A stretch of DNA of 64,000 bases, taken from Nocardioides sp. CFH 31398. Lineage in GTDB: Bacteria; Actinomycetota; Actinomycetes; Propionibacteriales; Nocardioidaceae. The notes under the pieces were generated by a model that saw only the letters and a program-made list of their open reading frames with translations, had not been told where the DNA came from and ran no database searches. The stretch is taken from NCBI RefSeq assembly GCF_022436705.1, contig NZ_JAKUHT010000012.1, forward strand, positions 124,001 to 188,000, given 5' to 3'. Every line of letters starts with the position of its first letter. Position 1 is the stretch's first letter. The translations under genes and the position numbers were made by a program. Positions 53,555-62,643 of this stretch are shown one piece after another.

Positions 53555-54761
53555 GTCCGGCGGGCCGGGCCTCGCCGCGGCCGAGCGCCGGCTGGTCGCG
53601 CTGCTCGGACGGGCGCGTGACCCCGAGGCCGGCTTCGGGTGGCTCGACGACGCGGGACGGCTCGTCCCCGGGCGCCCGCCCGAGACCTGGATCACCGCCC
53701 GGATGACGCACGTCGCCGCCCTCGCGCACCTGCGCGGCCACGGCGACGCCGACGACCTCCTCGACCACGGTGTGCAGGCGCTGCGCACGGTCCTGCGCGA
53801 CCCCGTCCACGACGGGTGGCTGCCCGCCGCGGCCGCGACGGACGCCGACAAGGAGGCCTACGTCCAGGCGTTCGTCGTCCTCGCCGGCGCCTCGGCCGCG
53901 GCGGCCGGGCACCCCGACGGCACGGTGCTGCTCGCCGACGCGCTGCGGGTCGCCGACGAGCGCTTCTGGGACCCCGAGCAGCAGATGCCGCTCGACACCT
54001 GGGACGCGACGTTCACCCACCTCGAGGACTACCGCGGCGCCAACGCGGCCATGCACACGGTCGAGGCGCTGACCGCGGCGTACGACGTCACCGGGGAGGA
54101 GCGCTGGCTGGACCGCGCGCTGGCGATCGCCACCCGGCTCGTCGACGGCGTCGGCCGGGCGCACGACTGGCGGATGCCGGAGCACTTCGACCCCGCGTGG
54201 CGGCCCCTGCTCGACCACAACGTCGACGAGCCCGCCCACCCCTTCCGCCCGTACGGCGTCACCGTCGGCCACCTGCTCGAGTGGTCACGCCTCCTGCTGG
54301 GGCTCCGCGAGGCCTCGCGAGGGCGACCCGGGGGAGCGCCGGACTGGCTGCTGCCCGCCTCGCTCGCCCTGTACGACGCCGCGGTGGCGCGCGGGTGGGA
54401 CGTCGACGGGGCCAGCGGCTTCGTCTACACCACCGACTTCGACGACCGGCCCGTCGTCCGGCTGCGGATGCACTGGGTCCTCGCGGAGGCGCTGGGGGCG
54501 TCGTGGGTGCGCCACGCCGTGACCGGGGACGACGCCGCGCTGGTCGACCACCGCCGCTGGTGGGAGTGGGCCGACGAGCACCTCGTGGACCCGGCCGACG
54601 GGTCGTGGCGTCACGAGCTGGACGAGCACAACCGGCCCTCGGCGCTGGTGTGGACCGGCCGGCCCGACCTCTACCACGCGTTCCAGGCGACCGTGCTGCC
54701 CTCGCTGCCCCCCGCCGCCAGCGTCGTCGGCGGCGTCCTGGCGGCGCGGGCAACCGACTGA
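53538..54761 (+). CDS. AGE-family epimerase/isomerase
   Basis: 407 residues. (Alpha/alpha)6-barrel fold of the N-acylglucosamine 2-epimerase/mannose isomerase family. FTHLEDYRGANAAMHTVEALTAAYDVTG, HPFRPYGVTVGHLLEWSRLLL and VVRLRMHWVLAEALGA supply the conserved His residues. It may interconvert glucose/mannose-type sugars or cellobiose; not decidable. The GTG start at 53538 lies inside the end of the DUF4233 gene. This gene is not part of the usual folC-DUF4233-ndk cluster and begins an accessory insert. Confidence 0.85.
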   Translation: MAPVPESGGPGLAAAERRLVALLGRARDPEAGFGWLDDAGRLVPGRPPETWITARMTHVAALAHLRGHGDADDLLDHGVQALRTVLRDPVHDGWLPAAAATDADKEAYVQAFVVLAGASAAAAGHPDGTVLLADALRVADERFWDPEQQMPLDTWDATFTHLEDYRGANAAMHTVEALTAAYDVTGEERWLDRALAIATRLVDGVGRAHDWRMPEHFDPAWRPLLDHNVDEPAHPFRPYGVTVGHLLEWSRLLLGLREASRGRPGGAPDWLLPASLALYDAAVARGWDVDGASGFVYTTDFDDRPVVRLRMHWVLAEALGASWVRHAVTGDDAALVDHRRWWEWADEHLVDPADGSWRHELDEHNRPSALVWTGRPDLYHAFQATVLPSLPPAASVVGGVLAARATD

Positions 54762-54801
54762 CGATCCCGCGCGTACACGTGCCACGGGGGCCGATCCGGC
54801 C

Positions 54802-54807
54802 TAGAGT
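54802..54807 (+). promoter_or_regulatory. -10 element of the LPXTG surface protein gene
   Basis: TAGAGT about 42 nt before the ATG; a GGCCCTGCAGGGCC palindrome follows in the leader. Confidence 0.4.
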
Positions 54808-54849
54808 CCGCGGCAACGGCCCTGCAGGGCCCGCACGGGGGAGGTGCGC

Positions 54850-57732
54850 ATGGCGAGGAGTCGACCCCTGGCGCGCCTCCGGCTCGCCCTCGCGGTGTCG
54901 CTGGCCGCCCTCGGGTCCCTCACCGGGCTGTCCCTGGCGGCCGGCCCGGCCGCGGCCGAGGTGGTCGACCCGCTGGAGCGTGTCCACACCGAGCAGGTCA
55001 CCGGCGACGTGCTCACGGTCGGCAACGCCGTCCTCGTCTGCCCGGACGACCCGCAGGACGCGCGCGAGCAGTGCCTCGCCGCGAGCCGCCGCGAGAACCA
55101 GCTGAACAACAACCGCTTCGCCATGCGGTACGCCGACGTCGACTCCGACGACGAGACCTACAACTCCTCCACCGCCGAGGTGGCGCTGCCCGCCGGGGCG
55201 CGGGTGACCTACGCCCGGTTGTCGTGGGCGGGCAACCGCGAGCCCCGGCAGTGCGGGGTCGGCGACCCCGGTGACTACCCGGAGGGCTCGGCGCGGACGA
55301 ACCCGGTCCGCCTCACCGTCGCCGGGGGCCCGACGCGGGAGGTCGCGCCGGGGGAGTACACCCAGGACCCCGGGTCGATCGGCTACTACAGCGCCGACGC
55401 CGTCGTCACCGGCGCGTTCGCCGACCTGCCCGTCGCCGACGCCGCCCGCGACGTCGTCGTGACCGTCGGCAACGTCTTCGCCGCCGAGGGGCGGGGGTGC
55501 TTCGGCGGGTGGTCGCTGACCCTCGTCCACACGGCCGACGCGGCCGGCTGCGACGCCCGGCGCCGCGAGGTGTTCGTGTACGACGGGCACGTGCGCCAGG
55601 GCGTCGGCGACGACCCGCAGCGGGTCCGGGTGTCCGGCTTCCGGGCCACCGGCGGTGCGGTGCGGGCCGGTGTGACGGCGTACGAGGGCGACAACGGGCA
55701 GGTGGGCGACCGGCTCCGCGTGAACGGGACCCCGCTGGAGGACCCGGCGACCGGACGGGCGGACACCTTCTTCGCCTCGACCGCACAGGGCCGGGTCGCG
55801 CCCGGCTACCCCAACACCTTCTCCGTGGACGCGAAGCGGGTCGAGGTGCCCGACGGCGTGATCGACGCCGGCGACACCGGGGCGACGCTCGAGGTGTCCA
55901 CGGGCGCGGCGAGCGGCTCCGACGCCTTTCTGCTCCAGGGCCTCACCCTGTCGGTGCCGATGCCGTCGCTCTGCCTGCGGAAGACAGTGTCGCCCACGAC
56001 CGCCCGGGTCGGCGACACCGTCGAGTGGACCCTCGTCGTCCGCAACCCCAGCAGCATCGACGCCACCGACGTGGAGATCACCGACCCGGGCGCCCCCGAC
56101 TGCGAGGAGCCGGCCTTCGACCTGGACGCCGGGGAGTCGCGGACCGTCCGCTGCACCTCGGTCGTGACCGAGGACCTCGTGAACGTGGCCTCCGTCGCCG
56201 GCCGGGGCGGCGGGACGACGCTCAGCGCCGTGGACAGCACCGCGGTGCGGGTCGTCGACCCGTCGGTCGCGATCACCAAGACCGTCGCGCCGGCCTCGGT
56301 CGTCGACGGCGAGCAGGTGGAGTGGACCCTGCAGGCGCGCAACACGGGCGACACCCCGCTGACGGAGGTGCGCGTCGCCGACCCGCTCGTGCCGGGGTGC
56401 GCCCGCCAGGTCGGCGGGCTCGCCGTCGGGGCCTCGGACTCGTGGACCTGCCGCAGCACGGTCACCGACGACGGCAGCGGCAGCCTCACCAACACCGCGA
56501 CGGTGCGCGCCGCGGCGCCGGGCGGCCCGGACGTGCGGGACGCCGACGCCGCCACCGTGGCCGTCGAGCCGGCCCCCACCGCCCCCGCCGTCGAGATCGT
56601 CAAGACCGCCGTCACCGGCCGGGTCGACCCCGGTGGGACGGCACGCTGGGACATCACGGTCACCAACACCGGCGCCGGCCCGCTGACCGACGTCACCGTC
56701 GCCGACCCCCTGGCTACCCGCTGCGACCGAACCGTCGGGACCCTCCCGGCGGGGGAGTCGCGGTCCTACCGCTGCGGCCTCGTGGTCCGCGACGACGTGC
56801 TGAACGAGGCCACCGTCACCGCGACCGGGGACGACGACACCGAGGTCACCGACACCGACACGGCGGCGGTGACGGTGCGCGACCGCCCGCCGTACACGGT
56901 GACGGTCACGCCGGAGCGCGCCCGCACCGTCCCCGGCGAGGACGTCGACCTGACCGTCGAGCTGACCAACGACGGGACGCAGCCGGTCACCGGCCTGGTC
57001 GTGACGGGCGGGGGCGCCGCGGAGGACTGCACGCGGCGGAGGCCGATCATCCTCGCGCCGGGGGACTCGCGGTCGTACGCGTGCACGGCCGCGGTCGGGG
57101 ACGGCGGCGGCGACGTCCGGGCGCGGGTCTCCGCCCTCGGGGAGGTGGGCGGCTTCCCCACCCCCGCCCGGGCCGGCACCCCCGTCGAGGTCCTGGTGCC
57201 CGAGGTCGGCGTCGCGCTGGGCGTCGTCCCGCCCGCCGACGGCACGGACGGCCGGACCTCCGTGGAGGTCTCCAACACCGGCGAGACCCCGCTGCGAGCC
57301 CTGCGGCTCGGCATCGAGGGCGCCACCCTGTGCCAGCTCCCCGACGGCCCGCTGGCCGTGGACGGCTCCGTCACGCTCACGTGCGGCGCCGCCCGGGGCG
57401 ACGTCACCGCGCGGGTCAGCGCGCAGCCGGCCCTGGACGGCGCCGCCGTCGGCCCGCGGGTGCGCGCCACGGCCACCGACACCACCGACAACGGGGGGAT
57501 CGCCCCCATCGGCGGGGACGACGGCACCGGCACCGACCCGTACGACCCCGGCTCGCCGTACGCACCGGACGACCCGGGGTCGACCTCACCCGGGGGTCTG
57601 CTGCCCGACACCGGTGCCTCCGGCGCCATGCTGCCCGTCGCCCTCGGCGGCGCCGGCCTCGTCGCGCTGGGGCTGTGGCTGCTGCGCCGCTCGCGCCACC
57701 CCCGCAACCCCCGCCCTCGTCCGACCCCCTGA
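54850..57732 (+). CDS. LPXTG-anchored surface protein with DUF11-type repeats
   Basis: 960 residues. It has a signal peptide (about 1-36, LALAVSLAALGSLTGLSLAAGPAAA) and an N-terminal domain of about 340 residues with several Cys (about 37-375). Four or five related Ig-like DUF11-type repeats follow from about 375 to 850, each starting like ITKTVAPASVVDGEQVEWTL, and then an acidic Asp/Gly/Pro spacer. The sortase signal LLPDTGASG is followed by a hydrophobic helix and an Arg-rich tail. Sortase would link it to peptidoglycan. ATG at 54850 with GGGGGAGG six bases before it. No sortase gene is in the window. Ligand unknown; adhesion or envelope integrity are possibilities. Confidence 0.9.
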   Translation: MARSRPLARLRLALAVSLAALGSLTGLSLAAGPAAAEVVDPLERVHTEQVTGDVLTVGNAVLVCPDDPQDAREQCLAASRRENQLNNNRFAMRYADVDSDDETYNSSTAEVALPAGARVTYARLSWAGNREPRQCGVGDPGDYPEGSARTNPVRLTVAGGPTREVAPGEYTQDPGSIGYYSADAVVTGAFADLPVADAARDVVVTVGNVFAAEGRGCFGGWSLTLVHTADAAGCDARRREVFVYDGHVRQGVGDDPQRVRVSGFRATGGAVRAGVTAYEGDNGQVGDRLRVNGTPLEDPATGRADTFFASTAQGRVAPGYPNTFSVDAKRVEVPDGVIDAGDTGATLEVSTGAASGSDAFLLQGLTLSVPMPSLCLRKTVSPTTARVGDTVEWTLVVRNPSSIDATDVEITDPGAPDCEEPAFDLDAGESRTVRCTSVVTEDLVNVASVAGRGGGTTLSAVDSTAVRVVDPSVAITKTVAPASVVDGEQVEWTLQARNTGDTPLTEVRVADPLVPGCARQVGGLAVGASDSWTCRSTVTDDGSGSLTNTATVRAAAPGGPDVRDADAATVAVEPAPTAPAVEIVKTAVTGRVDPGGTARWDITVTNTGAGPLTDVTVADPLATRCDRTVGTLPAGESRSYRCGLVVRDDVLNEATVTATGDDDTEVTDTDTAAVTVRDRPPYTVTVTPERARTVPGEDVDLTVELTNDGTQPVTGLVVTGGGAAEDCTRRRPIILAPGDSRSYACTAAVGDGGGDVRARVSALGEVGGFPTPARAGTPVEVLVPEVGVALGVVPPADGTDGRTSVEVSNTGETPLRALRLGIEGATLCQLPDGPLAVDGSVTLTCGAARGDVTARVSAQPALDGAAVGPRVRATATDTTDNGGIAPIGGDDGTGTDPYDPGSPYAPDDPGSTSPGGLLPDTGASGAMLPVALGGAGLVALGLWLLRRSRHPRNPRPRPTP

Positions 57733-57734
57733 GC

Positions 57735-57991
57735 GTCGAGTCGGCACGTCTGCGCAGGAATCCGGGGTCGAGTCGGCACGTCTGCGCAGGATTTCGGGGT
57801 CGAGTCGGCACGTCTGCGCGGTGGGTCCTGGCTGGGTCGGCACGTGCGGGCAGCCGACTCCGGCGACCGCCCGAGCGCAGACGCGCCGACTCGACGTCTG
57901 TGGGTTGCGCAGACGTGCCGACTCGACGTCTCCGGGCTGCGCAGATGTGCCGACTCGACGTCCCAGGGCTGCGCAGATGTGCCGACTCGGC
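57735..57991. repeat. 32-bp-period repeat array in inverted halves
   Basis: A 22-bp core GTCGAGTCGGCACGTCTGCGCA occurs forward at 57735, 57767, 57799 and, degenerate, at 57831, then inverted at 57874, 57906, 57938 and 57970. Each copy is exactly 32 bp from the next. Spacers of 10 bp differ. Both halves fold into a hairpin with arms of about 110-120 bp. It fills the 262-bp gap between two convergent genes (LPXTG protein and a Gfo/Idh protein). Confidence 0.9.
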
Positions 57992-57994
57992 GTC

Positions 57995-59023
57995 TCAGAG
58001 GGCGCGGTGGGGGACCGGGTCGTAGAGGCCCGGGCGGGGGCCGGGGTCGACGTGGACGGCGTCGCCGGAGAGGCGGGAGGCGCCCACGGCCGCGGCGAGG
58101 GCGACCGCGACGTGCAGGTCCCACGCGCTGGCACCGAGGGGGCGCCCCGTGCGGACGGAGCGGACCCAGGCGGTCAGACCGATGCGGGTGGCGTCGGCGA
58201 AGCGGGCGGTGGCGTCGGCGGGTTGCGCCGAGGCGGTCCTACCCCCGCGCCGCAGCACGACCGCGGACGGCGCGTCGAGGGCGAGGGCGCCCGAGGCGCC
58301 GAGCACCTCGCACCGCAGGTCGTGACCGTCCCGGACGCCGTCGTCGACCTCGAGGCGCACGAGCGTCGAACCGCTCCGCAGCGTGAGCAGCCACGGGTCG
58401 TCGGACTCGAGACGCACCTCGGTCGGGACCTCTCCCAGCAGCCAGGTCGCGGCGTCGAGCGTCGGCAGGACCCCCGCACGCCGGTCCGCGCCGCGCTCGG
58501 TGGTCCGCAGCAGACGGACCCGTCCACCCGCGCCGTCCGCGACCGCCCGGCGGAGCGCGAGGTGGGCCGGGTCGTGACGGCGGACCATCCCGACCTGGAC
58601 GCAACGTCGGCCGGTGGCCTCCTCCAGGCTGACGAGCGCGCGGACGTCGTCCGCGTCCAGGCCGCGGCTCGGCACGAGGAAGGCGGGCAGCCCCCGTTCC
58701 AGGCACGCGAACACCACCGGGACGGGGTCACCGCCCGCCACCACCACGGCGTCGAGGTCGGCCGCGACCAGCTCGTCGGGGTGCCGGGCGACCTCGGCGC
58801 CGGCGTGCTCCGCGAGCTCGGCCAGCCGCCGCGGGTCCCCGTCGTCCTGCACCAGCGTCACCCGGGCGCCGGGAACGCCCCCGGCGAGGGCCCGCAGGTG
58901 GGGGACGCCGGCCCCGGCCGCGCCCACGACACCGACCCGGAGGACGTCCGGGGGACCGGTGGTCGAACCCGCGAAGAGCGCGTCGGTGCCGACCACCGTG
59001 CTCGTCCCCATGCCCGCGCCCAT
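57995..59023 (-). CDS. Gfo/Idh/MocA family oxidoreductase
   Basis: 342 residues. NAD(P)-binding Rossmann fold with VGVVGAAGAGVPHLRALAG near residue 31, then the C-terminal alpha/beta dimerisation/substrate domain. The Glu-Lys-Pro motif usual after strand five appears as PSRGLDADD, so catalysis may differ from typical sugar dehydrogenases. The ATG at 59023 is the best start. Forms a unit with the next gene upstream on this strand (34-bp gap). Its stop is 3 bp beyond the repeat array. Substrate unknown. Confidence 0.82.
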   Translation of the reverse strand: MGAGMGTSTVVGTDALFAGSTTGPPDVLRVGVVGAAGAGVPHLRALAGGVPGARVTLVQDDGDPRRLAELAEHAGAEVARHPDELVAADLDAVVVAGGDPVPVVFACLERGLPAFLVPSRGLDADDVRALVSLEEATGRRCVQVGMVRRHDPAHLALRRAVADGAGGRVRLLRTTERGADRRAGVLPTLDAATWLLGEVPTEVRLESDDPWLLTLRSGSTLVRLEVDDGVRDGHDLRCEVLGASGALALDAPSAVVLRRGGRTASAQPADATARFADATRIGLTAWVRSVRTGRPLGASAWDLHVAVALAAAVGASRLSGDAVHVDPGPRPGLYDPVPHRAL

Positions 59024-59057
59024 CGCGTCGCCCCCGAGCCGTCTGAGTGAACGCTGT

Positions 59058-59867
59058 TCACCCTACGCCGGGCGGTTGCGGTGTCCGTGTCGCGGACAGG
59101 GCCGCGGCGGCCGCCAGGGCGTCCTCGGCCGAGCCCCCGGCGCCCCCCACCCCGGCGGGGACCGGTGCGCCGAGGGACCGCACCCAGGCGGTGAGCAGGA
59201 TGCGCTGGGCCTCCGCGAGGTGGGCCGCGGAGACCGCGACCTCGGCCGAGCCGTCCGACCCGAGGACCTCCCACTGGGCGGCAGGAGCGTGCTCGGCGTC
59301 CGCCGCAGCGAGCCGCAGCTCCACGTCCGCGACGGGACCGTCTTGCGTCCCGATCGTGAGCAGGTGGACGTCGTCGCCGGACTCGACCCGCAGGTCCGTC
59401 ACCGGCCGCCCGGACAGCCACGCGACGGTGTCGACGGCGTGCAGCAGACCCAGGTCGACGTCCGTGCCCGTCTCGACGCCGCGCAGGAGGCGCGGGCGTC
59501 CCAGGTCGCCCTCCTGGGCGTGGCGCCGCAGCTCGCGCAACCGCGGGTCGTGGCGTCGCGGGAACGACGTCCTCACGAGTCCCCCTCCGGCGGCGCGGTC
59601 GGTCTCGACGAGCCGGTGGGCGTCGGCGGCGTCGGCCACAGGCCGTGCGCACAGCACCGCCAGTCCCGCCGCCAGGGCCACAGCCACGACGTCCGAGCCC
59701 AGGGCGTCCGGGCCGACGAGCACACCGTCCAGCCCGGAGAGGTCCGTGGGCAGGTCGCGGCCCGCCGGGTGGGGGAGCCGGACGCCGGGGACCGCGTCCG
59801 CCAGCGCATCCGCCAGGGCCGCGACGTCCGGCCCCTCGCCCACGACGGCCACCACGACGTCCCCCAT
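59058..59867 (-). CDS. Degenerate Gfo/Idh/MocA-like protein
   Basis: 269 residues, a shorter paralogue of the neighbour. The Rossmann start [19 protein letters not shown] lacks the second Gly spacing of a regular GxGxxG, and the EKP motif is ARPVAD. The C-terminal domain is kept. Both losses suggest it binds nucleotide poorly or serves as a non-catalytic partner of the full-length protein encoded downstream. The ATG at 59867 follows a GAGGAT hexamer by 6 nt. Divergent from ndk with only 46 bp between starts. Confidence 0.7.
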   Translation of the reverse strand: MGDVVVAVVGEGPDVAALADALADAVPGVRLPHPAGRDLPTDLSGLDGVLVGPDALGSDVVAVALAAGLAVLCARPVADAADAHRLVETDRAAGGGLVRTSFPRRHDPRLRELRRHAQEGDLGRPRLLRGVETGTDVDLGLLHAVDTVAWLSGRPVTDLRVESGDDVHLLTIGTQDGPVADVELRLAAADAEHAPAAQWEVLGSDGSAEVAVSAAHLAEAQRILLTAWVRSLGAPVPAGVGGAGGSAEDALAAAAALSATRTPQPPGVG

Positions 59868-59900
59868 CGGGCCATCCTCACCCCTGGGCCCGCCCGGCGA

Positions 59901-59906
59901 TAGGGT
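59901..59906 (+). promoter_or_regulatory. -10 element of ndk
   Basis: TAGGGT, 7 nt before the ATG at 59914; leaderless geometry. Confidence 0.5.
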
Positions 59907-59913
59907 GCGGCGC

Positions 59914-60321
59914 ATGTCGCAGCGCACCCTCGTCCTGCTCAAGCCCGACACCGTCCGTCGCGGGCTCGTGGGGGAGGTGGTCTCCCGCTTCGAGGCCAAG
60001 GGCCTGGGCATCGTGGCGATGGAGCTGCGGACGATCGACGGCGACCAGGCCGACCGGCACTACGCCGAGCACGTCGAGCGCGACTTCTACCCGCCGCTGC
60101 GCGCCTTCGTCACCTCCGGCCCCCTGGTCGCGATGGTCGTCGAGGGCGACGAGGCCATCGAGGTCGTCCGCGCGCTCAACGGCGCGACCGACGGCCGCAA
60201 GGCCGCCCCCGGCACCATCCGCGGCGACCTGTCGCTGTCGAACCGCGAGAACCTCGTGCACGGCTCCGACTCGCCCGAGTCCGCCGAGCGCGAGATCGGG
60301 CTCTGGTTCCCGAACCTCTGA
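59914..60321 (+). CDS. ndk: Nucleoside diphosphate kinase
   Basis: 135 residues, full length. Transfers the gamma phosphate among nucleoside triphosphates through a phospho-His. [18 protein letters not shown] is the N-terminus and [16 protein letters not shown] carries the catalytic His near 115. The Lys of LLKPD and the Arg/Thr nucleotide-site residues are present. Its promoter is divergent from the degenerate Gfo/Idh gene. Downstream is the mre cluster after a 327-bp gap. Confidence 0.96.
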   Translation: MSQRTLVLLKPDTVRRGLVGEVVSRFEAKGLGIVAMELRTIDGDQADRHYAEHVERDFYPPLRAFVTSGPLVAMVVEGDEAIEVVRALNGATDGRKAAPGTIRGDLSLSNRENLVHGSDSPESAEREIGLWFPNL

Positions 60322-60648
60322 GCCGAGGGCCAATCGCCGGTCGGGTTGGGTCGGCGCCGGTCGGGCTCGTCGAGACCTTGCTCGGCAACCCCTGGCCGGT
60401 GGTCGCTGTGGTGGTCCGGGCCGATCGTCGGCTCACCGGGTCTCGAGACGCCCGGTCGCGACCTCGTTCCTCGGTCGCGCGGGCTCCTCGACCTTCGCTC
60501 GCCACGGCCGCCCCTCCTTCGTCGGGTCGGCCTGCTCGCTCCGGCGCGCCTCCCGGGCCTGACGCTGCGGCGTTCCTAGTGTCAGGAACGGTCCCGTGCG
60601 CCCGCGGGCCGACTTCCCCACTCGAGCACCGTGCGAGGCAGCCAGAAC
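60322..60648. other. Intergenic region ndk-mreB with repeat-like elements and the mreB promoter
   Basis: 327 bp without a supported gene. It contains two direct copies of CGCCGGTCGGG 20 bp apart (60335 and 60355), the palindrome GTCTCGAGAC (60440-60449) with GGTCGCGACC-type flanks, and a TAGTGT hexamer at 60577-60582 inside GTTCC-N8-GGAAC. The last could be the mreB promoter with an overlapping operator. The palindrome-rich part resembles the repeat units at 30584. Confidence 0.55.
60577..60582 (+). promoter_or_regulatory. -10 element for the mre operon
   Basis: TAGTGT inside an inverted GTTCC/GGAAC pair, about 67 nt before the mreB ATG. Confidence 0.4.
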
Positions 60649-61680
60649 ATGCCGAACAGCTTCATCGGCCGGGACATGGCCGTGGACCTCGGGACCGCCA
60701 ACACGCTGGTCTACGTCCGCGGCAAGGGCGTGCTGCTCGACGAGCCGAGCGTGGTCGCCCTCAACGACAGCACCGGGGAGATCCTCGCCGTCGGGCACGA
60801 GGCCAAGCGCATGATCGGCCGCACCCCGGACAACATCGCCGCCATCCGCCCCCTCAAGGACGGCGTCATCGCCGACTTCGAGGCGACCGAGCAGATGCTG
60901 CGCTACTTCATCCAGCAGGTGCACCGCCGCCGCTACTTCGCCAAGCCCCGCATGGTCGTCTGCGTGCCCAGCGGCATCACCGCCGTCGAGCAGCGCGCCG
61001 TCAAGGAGGCCGGCTACCAGGCGGGCGCGCGCCGGGTCTACATCGTCGAGGAGCCCATGGCCGCCGCGATCGGCGCCGGGCTGCCCGTCCACGAGGCCAC
61101 CGGCAACATGGTCGTGGACGTCGGCGGCGGCACCACCGAGGTCGCCGTCATCTCCCTCGGCGGCATCGTCACCTCGCTGTCCGTGCGCACCGCCGGCGAC
61201 GACCTCGACGCCTCGATCATCGCGTGGATGAAGAAGGAGTACTCGCTGCTGCTGGGCGAGCGCACCGCCGAGGAGATCAAGACGACCCTCGGCTCCGCCT
61301 TCCCGCTGCCCACCGAGCCCGAGGCCGAGATCCGCGGCCGCGACATGGTCTCCGGGCTGCCCCGCACGGTGACCGTGTCCTCCGCGGAGGTGCGCCAGGC
61401 GATGGAGGAGCCCCTCGCGGACATCGTGGACGCCGTCCGCTCGACCCTGGACTCCACGCCCCCCGAGCTCGCCGGCGACATCATGGACCGCGGCATCGTC
61501 CTCACCGGGGGAGGCGGCCTGCTGCGCGGCCTCGACGAGCGCCTGCGCCACGAGACCGGCATGCCGGTCCACGTCGCCGAGGACCCGCTGACGTCGGTGG
61601 CCCTCGGCGCCGGGCGCTGCGTGGAGGAGTTCGAGGCGCTGCAGCAGGTCCTGGTCAGCGAGCCGCGGCGGTTCGGATGA
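60649..61680 (+). CDS. mreB: Rod-shape-determining protein MreB
   Basis: 343 residues. Actin homologue that polymerises under the membrane and directs lateral wall synthesis. The ATG at 60649 (MPNSFIGRD) is used because it gives the normal start with GCGAGG upstream; a GTG at 60631 is also open. Phosphate 1 motif MAVDLGTANTLVYVRG, connect and phosphate 2 VVDVGGGTTEVAVISLGG, adenosine motif GIVLTGGGGLLRGLDERL. It is followed by mreC with a 4-bp overlap. Together with mreC, mreD and mrdA it makes the elongasome. Confidence 0.96.
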   Translation: MPNSFIGRDMAVDLGTANTLVYVRGKGVLLDEPSVVALNDSTGEILAVGHEAKRMIGRTPDNIAAIRPLKDGVIADFEATEQMLRYFIQQVHRRRYFAKPRMVVCVPSGITAVEQRAVKEAGYQAGARRVYIVEEPMAAAIGAGLPVHEATGNMVVDVGGGTTEVAVISLGGIVTSLSVRTAGDDLDASIIAWMKKEYSLLLGERTAEEIKTTLGSAFPLPTEPEAEIRGRDMVSGLPRTVTVSSAEVRQAMEEPLADIVDAVRSTLDSTPPELAGDIMDRGIVLTGGGGLLRGLDERLRHETGMPVHVAEDPLTSVALGAGRCVEEFEALQQVLVSEPRRFG

Positions 61681-62636
61681 GCTCCCCCCGCCCCGGCCAC
61701 CAGCGGGCCACCCGTCCCTCGCGCGGTCGCGAGAAGCGCTGGCGCGGTCTCGAGCGGCTCGAGGGGGGCCGCCCGTCCCGCGCGCTGCTCGTCGCGCTGC
61801 TGCTCGCCAGCGTCAGCCTCATCACCCTCGACCAGCAGACCGACGACGGCCCGGTCGAGGCCGGCCGCACCGCCGTCGGCGAGACGCTCGGGCCGCTGCA
61901 GGCCGGGGCCGCCGGCCTGGTGCGCCCCTTCGCCGCCGTCCCGTCGTGGCTGCGGACCCAGGACTCCCTGCGCCACGAGGTGTCGACGCTCGAGGCCGAG
62001 AACGCACGCCTGCGCAGCGAGCAGGCGACGTCCGGGCTCGACCGCAACCGCCTCGCCGAGCTCGACGGGCTCACCCGCGCCGCGGAGGACGGCGGGTTCA
62101 CGCTCGTCCCCGCCCGCGTGATCGGGATGGGCCCCATGCAGTCGTTCTCGCGCACCGTCACCATCGACGCCGGCTCCCGCGCCGGGATCACCCCCGACAT
62201 GACCGTGCTCGACAACGACGGCCTGGTCGGCCGCGTCCTGCGGACCACCCGGACGACGGCCACCGTGCTGCTCGTCATGGACCCGGAGTCCGTGGTCGGC
62301 GGCCGCCTCGGCGACAGCATGGAGATCGGGTTCCTCCGCGGCCGCGGCTCCATCGACGACTCCGGCGAGCTCACCCTCGACCTCGTCGACGGCACCGTCG
62401 CCCCCGGCGAGGGCGACACCGTCGTCACCTGGGGCAGCGACGGCGGGGCGCCGTACGTGCCGGGCGTGCCCATCGGGACCGTCTCCCAGGTGTGGAGCAG
62501 CCCGCGGGAGACCGCGAAGTTCGCCGTCATCGAGCCGTTCGTCGACTTCAGCTCCCTCGACCTCGTCGGCGTGGCCGTGCCCTCGGGCACCCGCAGCGAC
62601 CGCGGGGTCCTCGAGGCCGACGGGAGCATCCGGTGA
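61677..62636 (+). CDS. mreC: Rod-shape-determining protein MreC
   Basis: 319 residues. Bitopic protein with an Arg-rich cytoplasmic N-terminus, one membrane helix at about 42-57 (LLVALLLASVSLITL), a coiled-coil (about 95-125) and a two-barrel beta domain with MQSFSRTVTIDAGSRAGITPDM. It couples MreB to PBP2 outside the membrane. The ATG overlaps the mreB stop (ATGA). Complete. Followed by mreD 7 bp on. Confidence 0.94.
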   Translation: MSSPRPGHQRATRPSRGREKRWRGLERLEGGRPSRALLVALLLASVSLITLDQQTDDGPVEAGRTAVGETLGPLQAGAAGLVRPFAAVPSWLRTQDSLRHEVSTLEAENARLRSEQATSGLDRNRLAELDGLTRAAEDGGFTLVPARVIGMGPMQSFSRTVTIDAGSRAGITPDMTVLDNDGLVGRVLRTTRTTATVLLVMDPESVVGGRLGDSMEIGFLRGRGSIDDSGELTLDLVDGTVAPGEGDTVVTWGSDGGAPYVPGVPIGTVSQVWSSPRETAKFAVIEPFVDFSSLDLVGVAVPSGTRSDRGVLEADGSIR

Positions 62637-62643
62637 GCGCCCG

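Noticed and set aside
57735..57991. Possible CRISPR array
   Set aside because: The spacing is regular, but the spacers are only 10 bp, half of the copies are inverted and no cas gene is present.
59058..60011. Longer start for the short Gfo/Idh gene within ndk
   Set aside because: It would overlap ndk and its promoter; the first sensible ATG at 59867 has a -10-like box 6 nt upstream.
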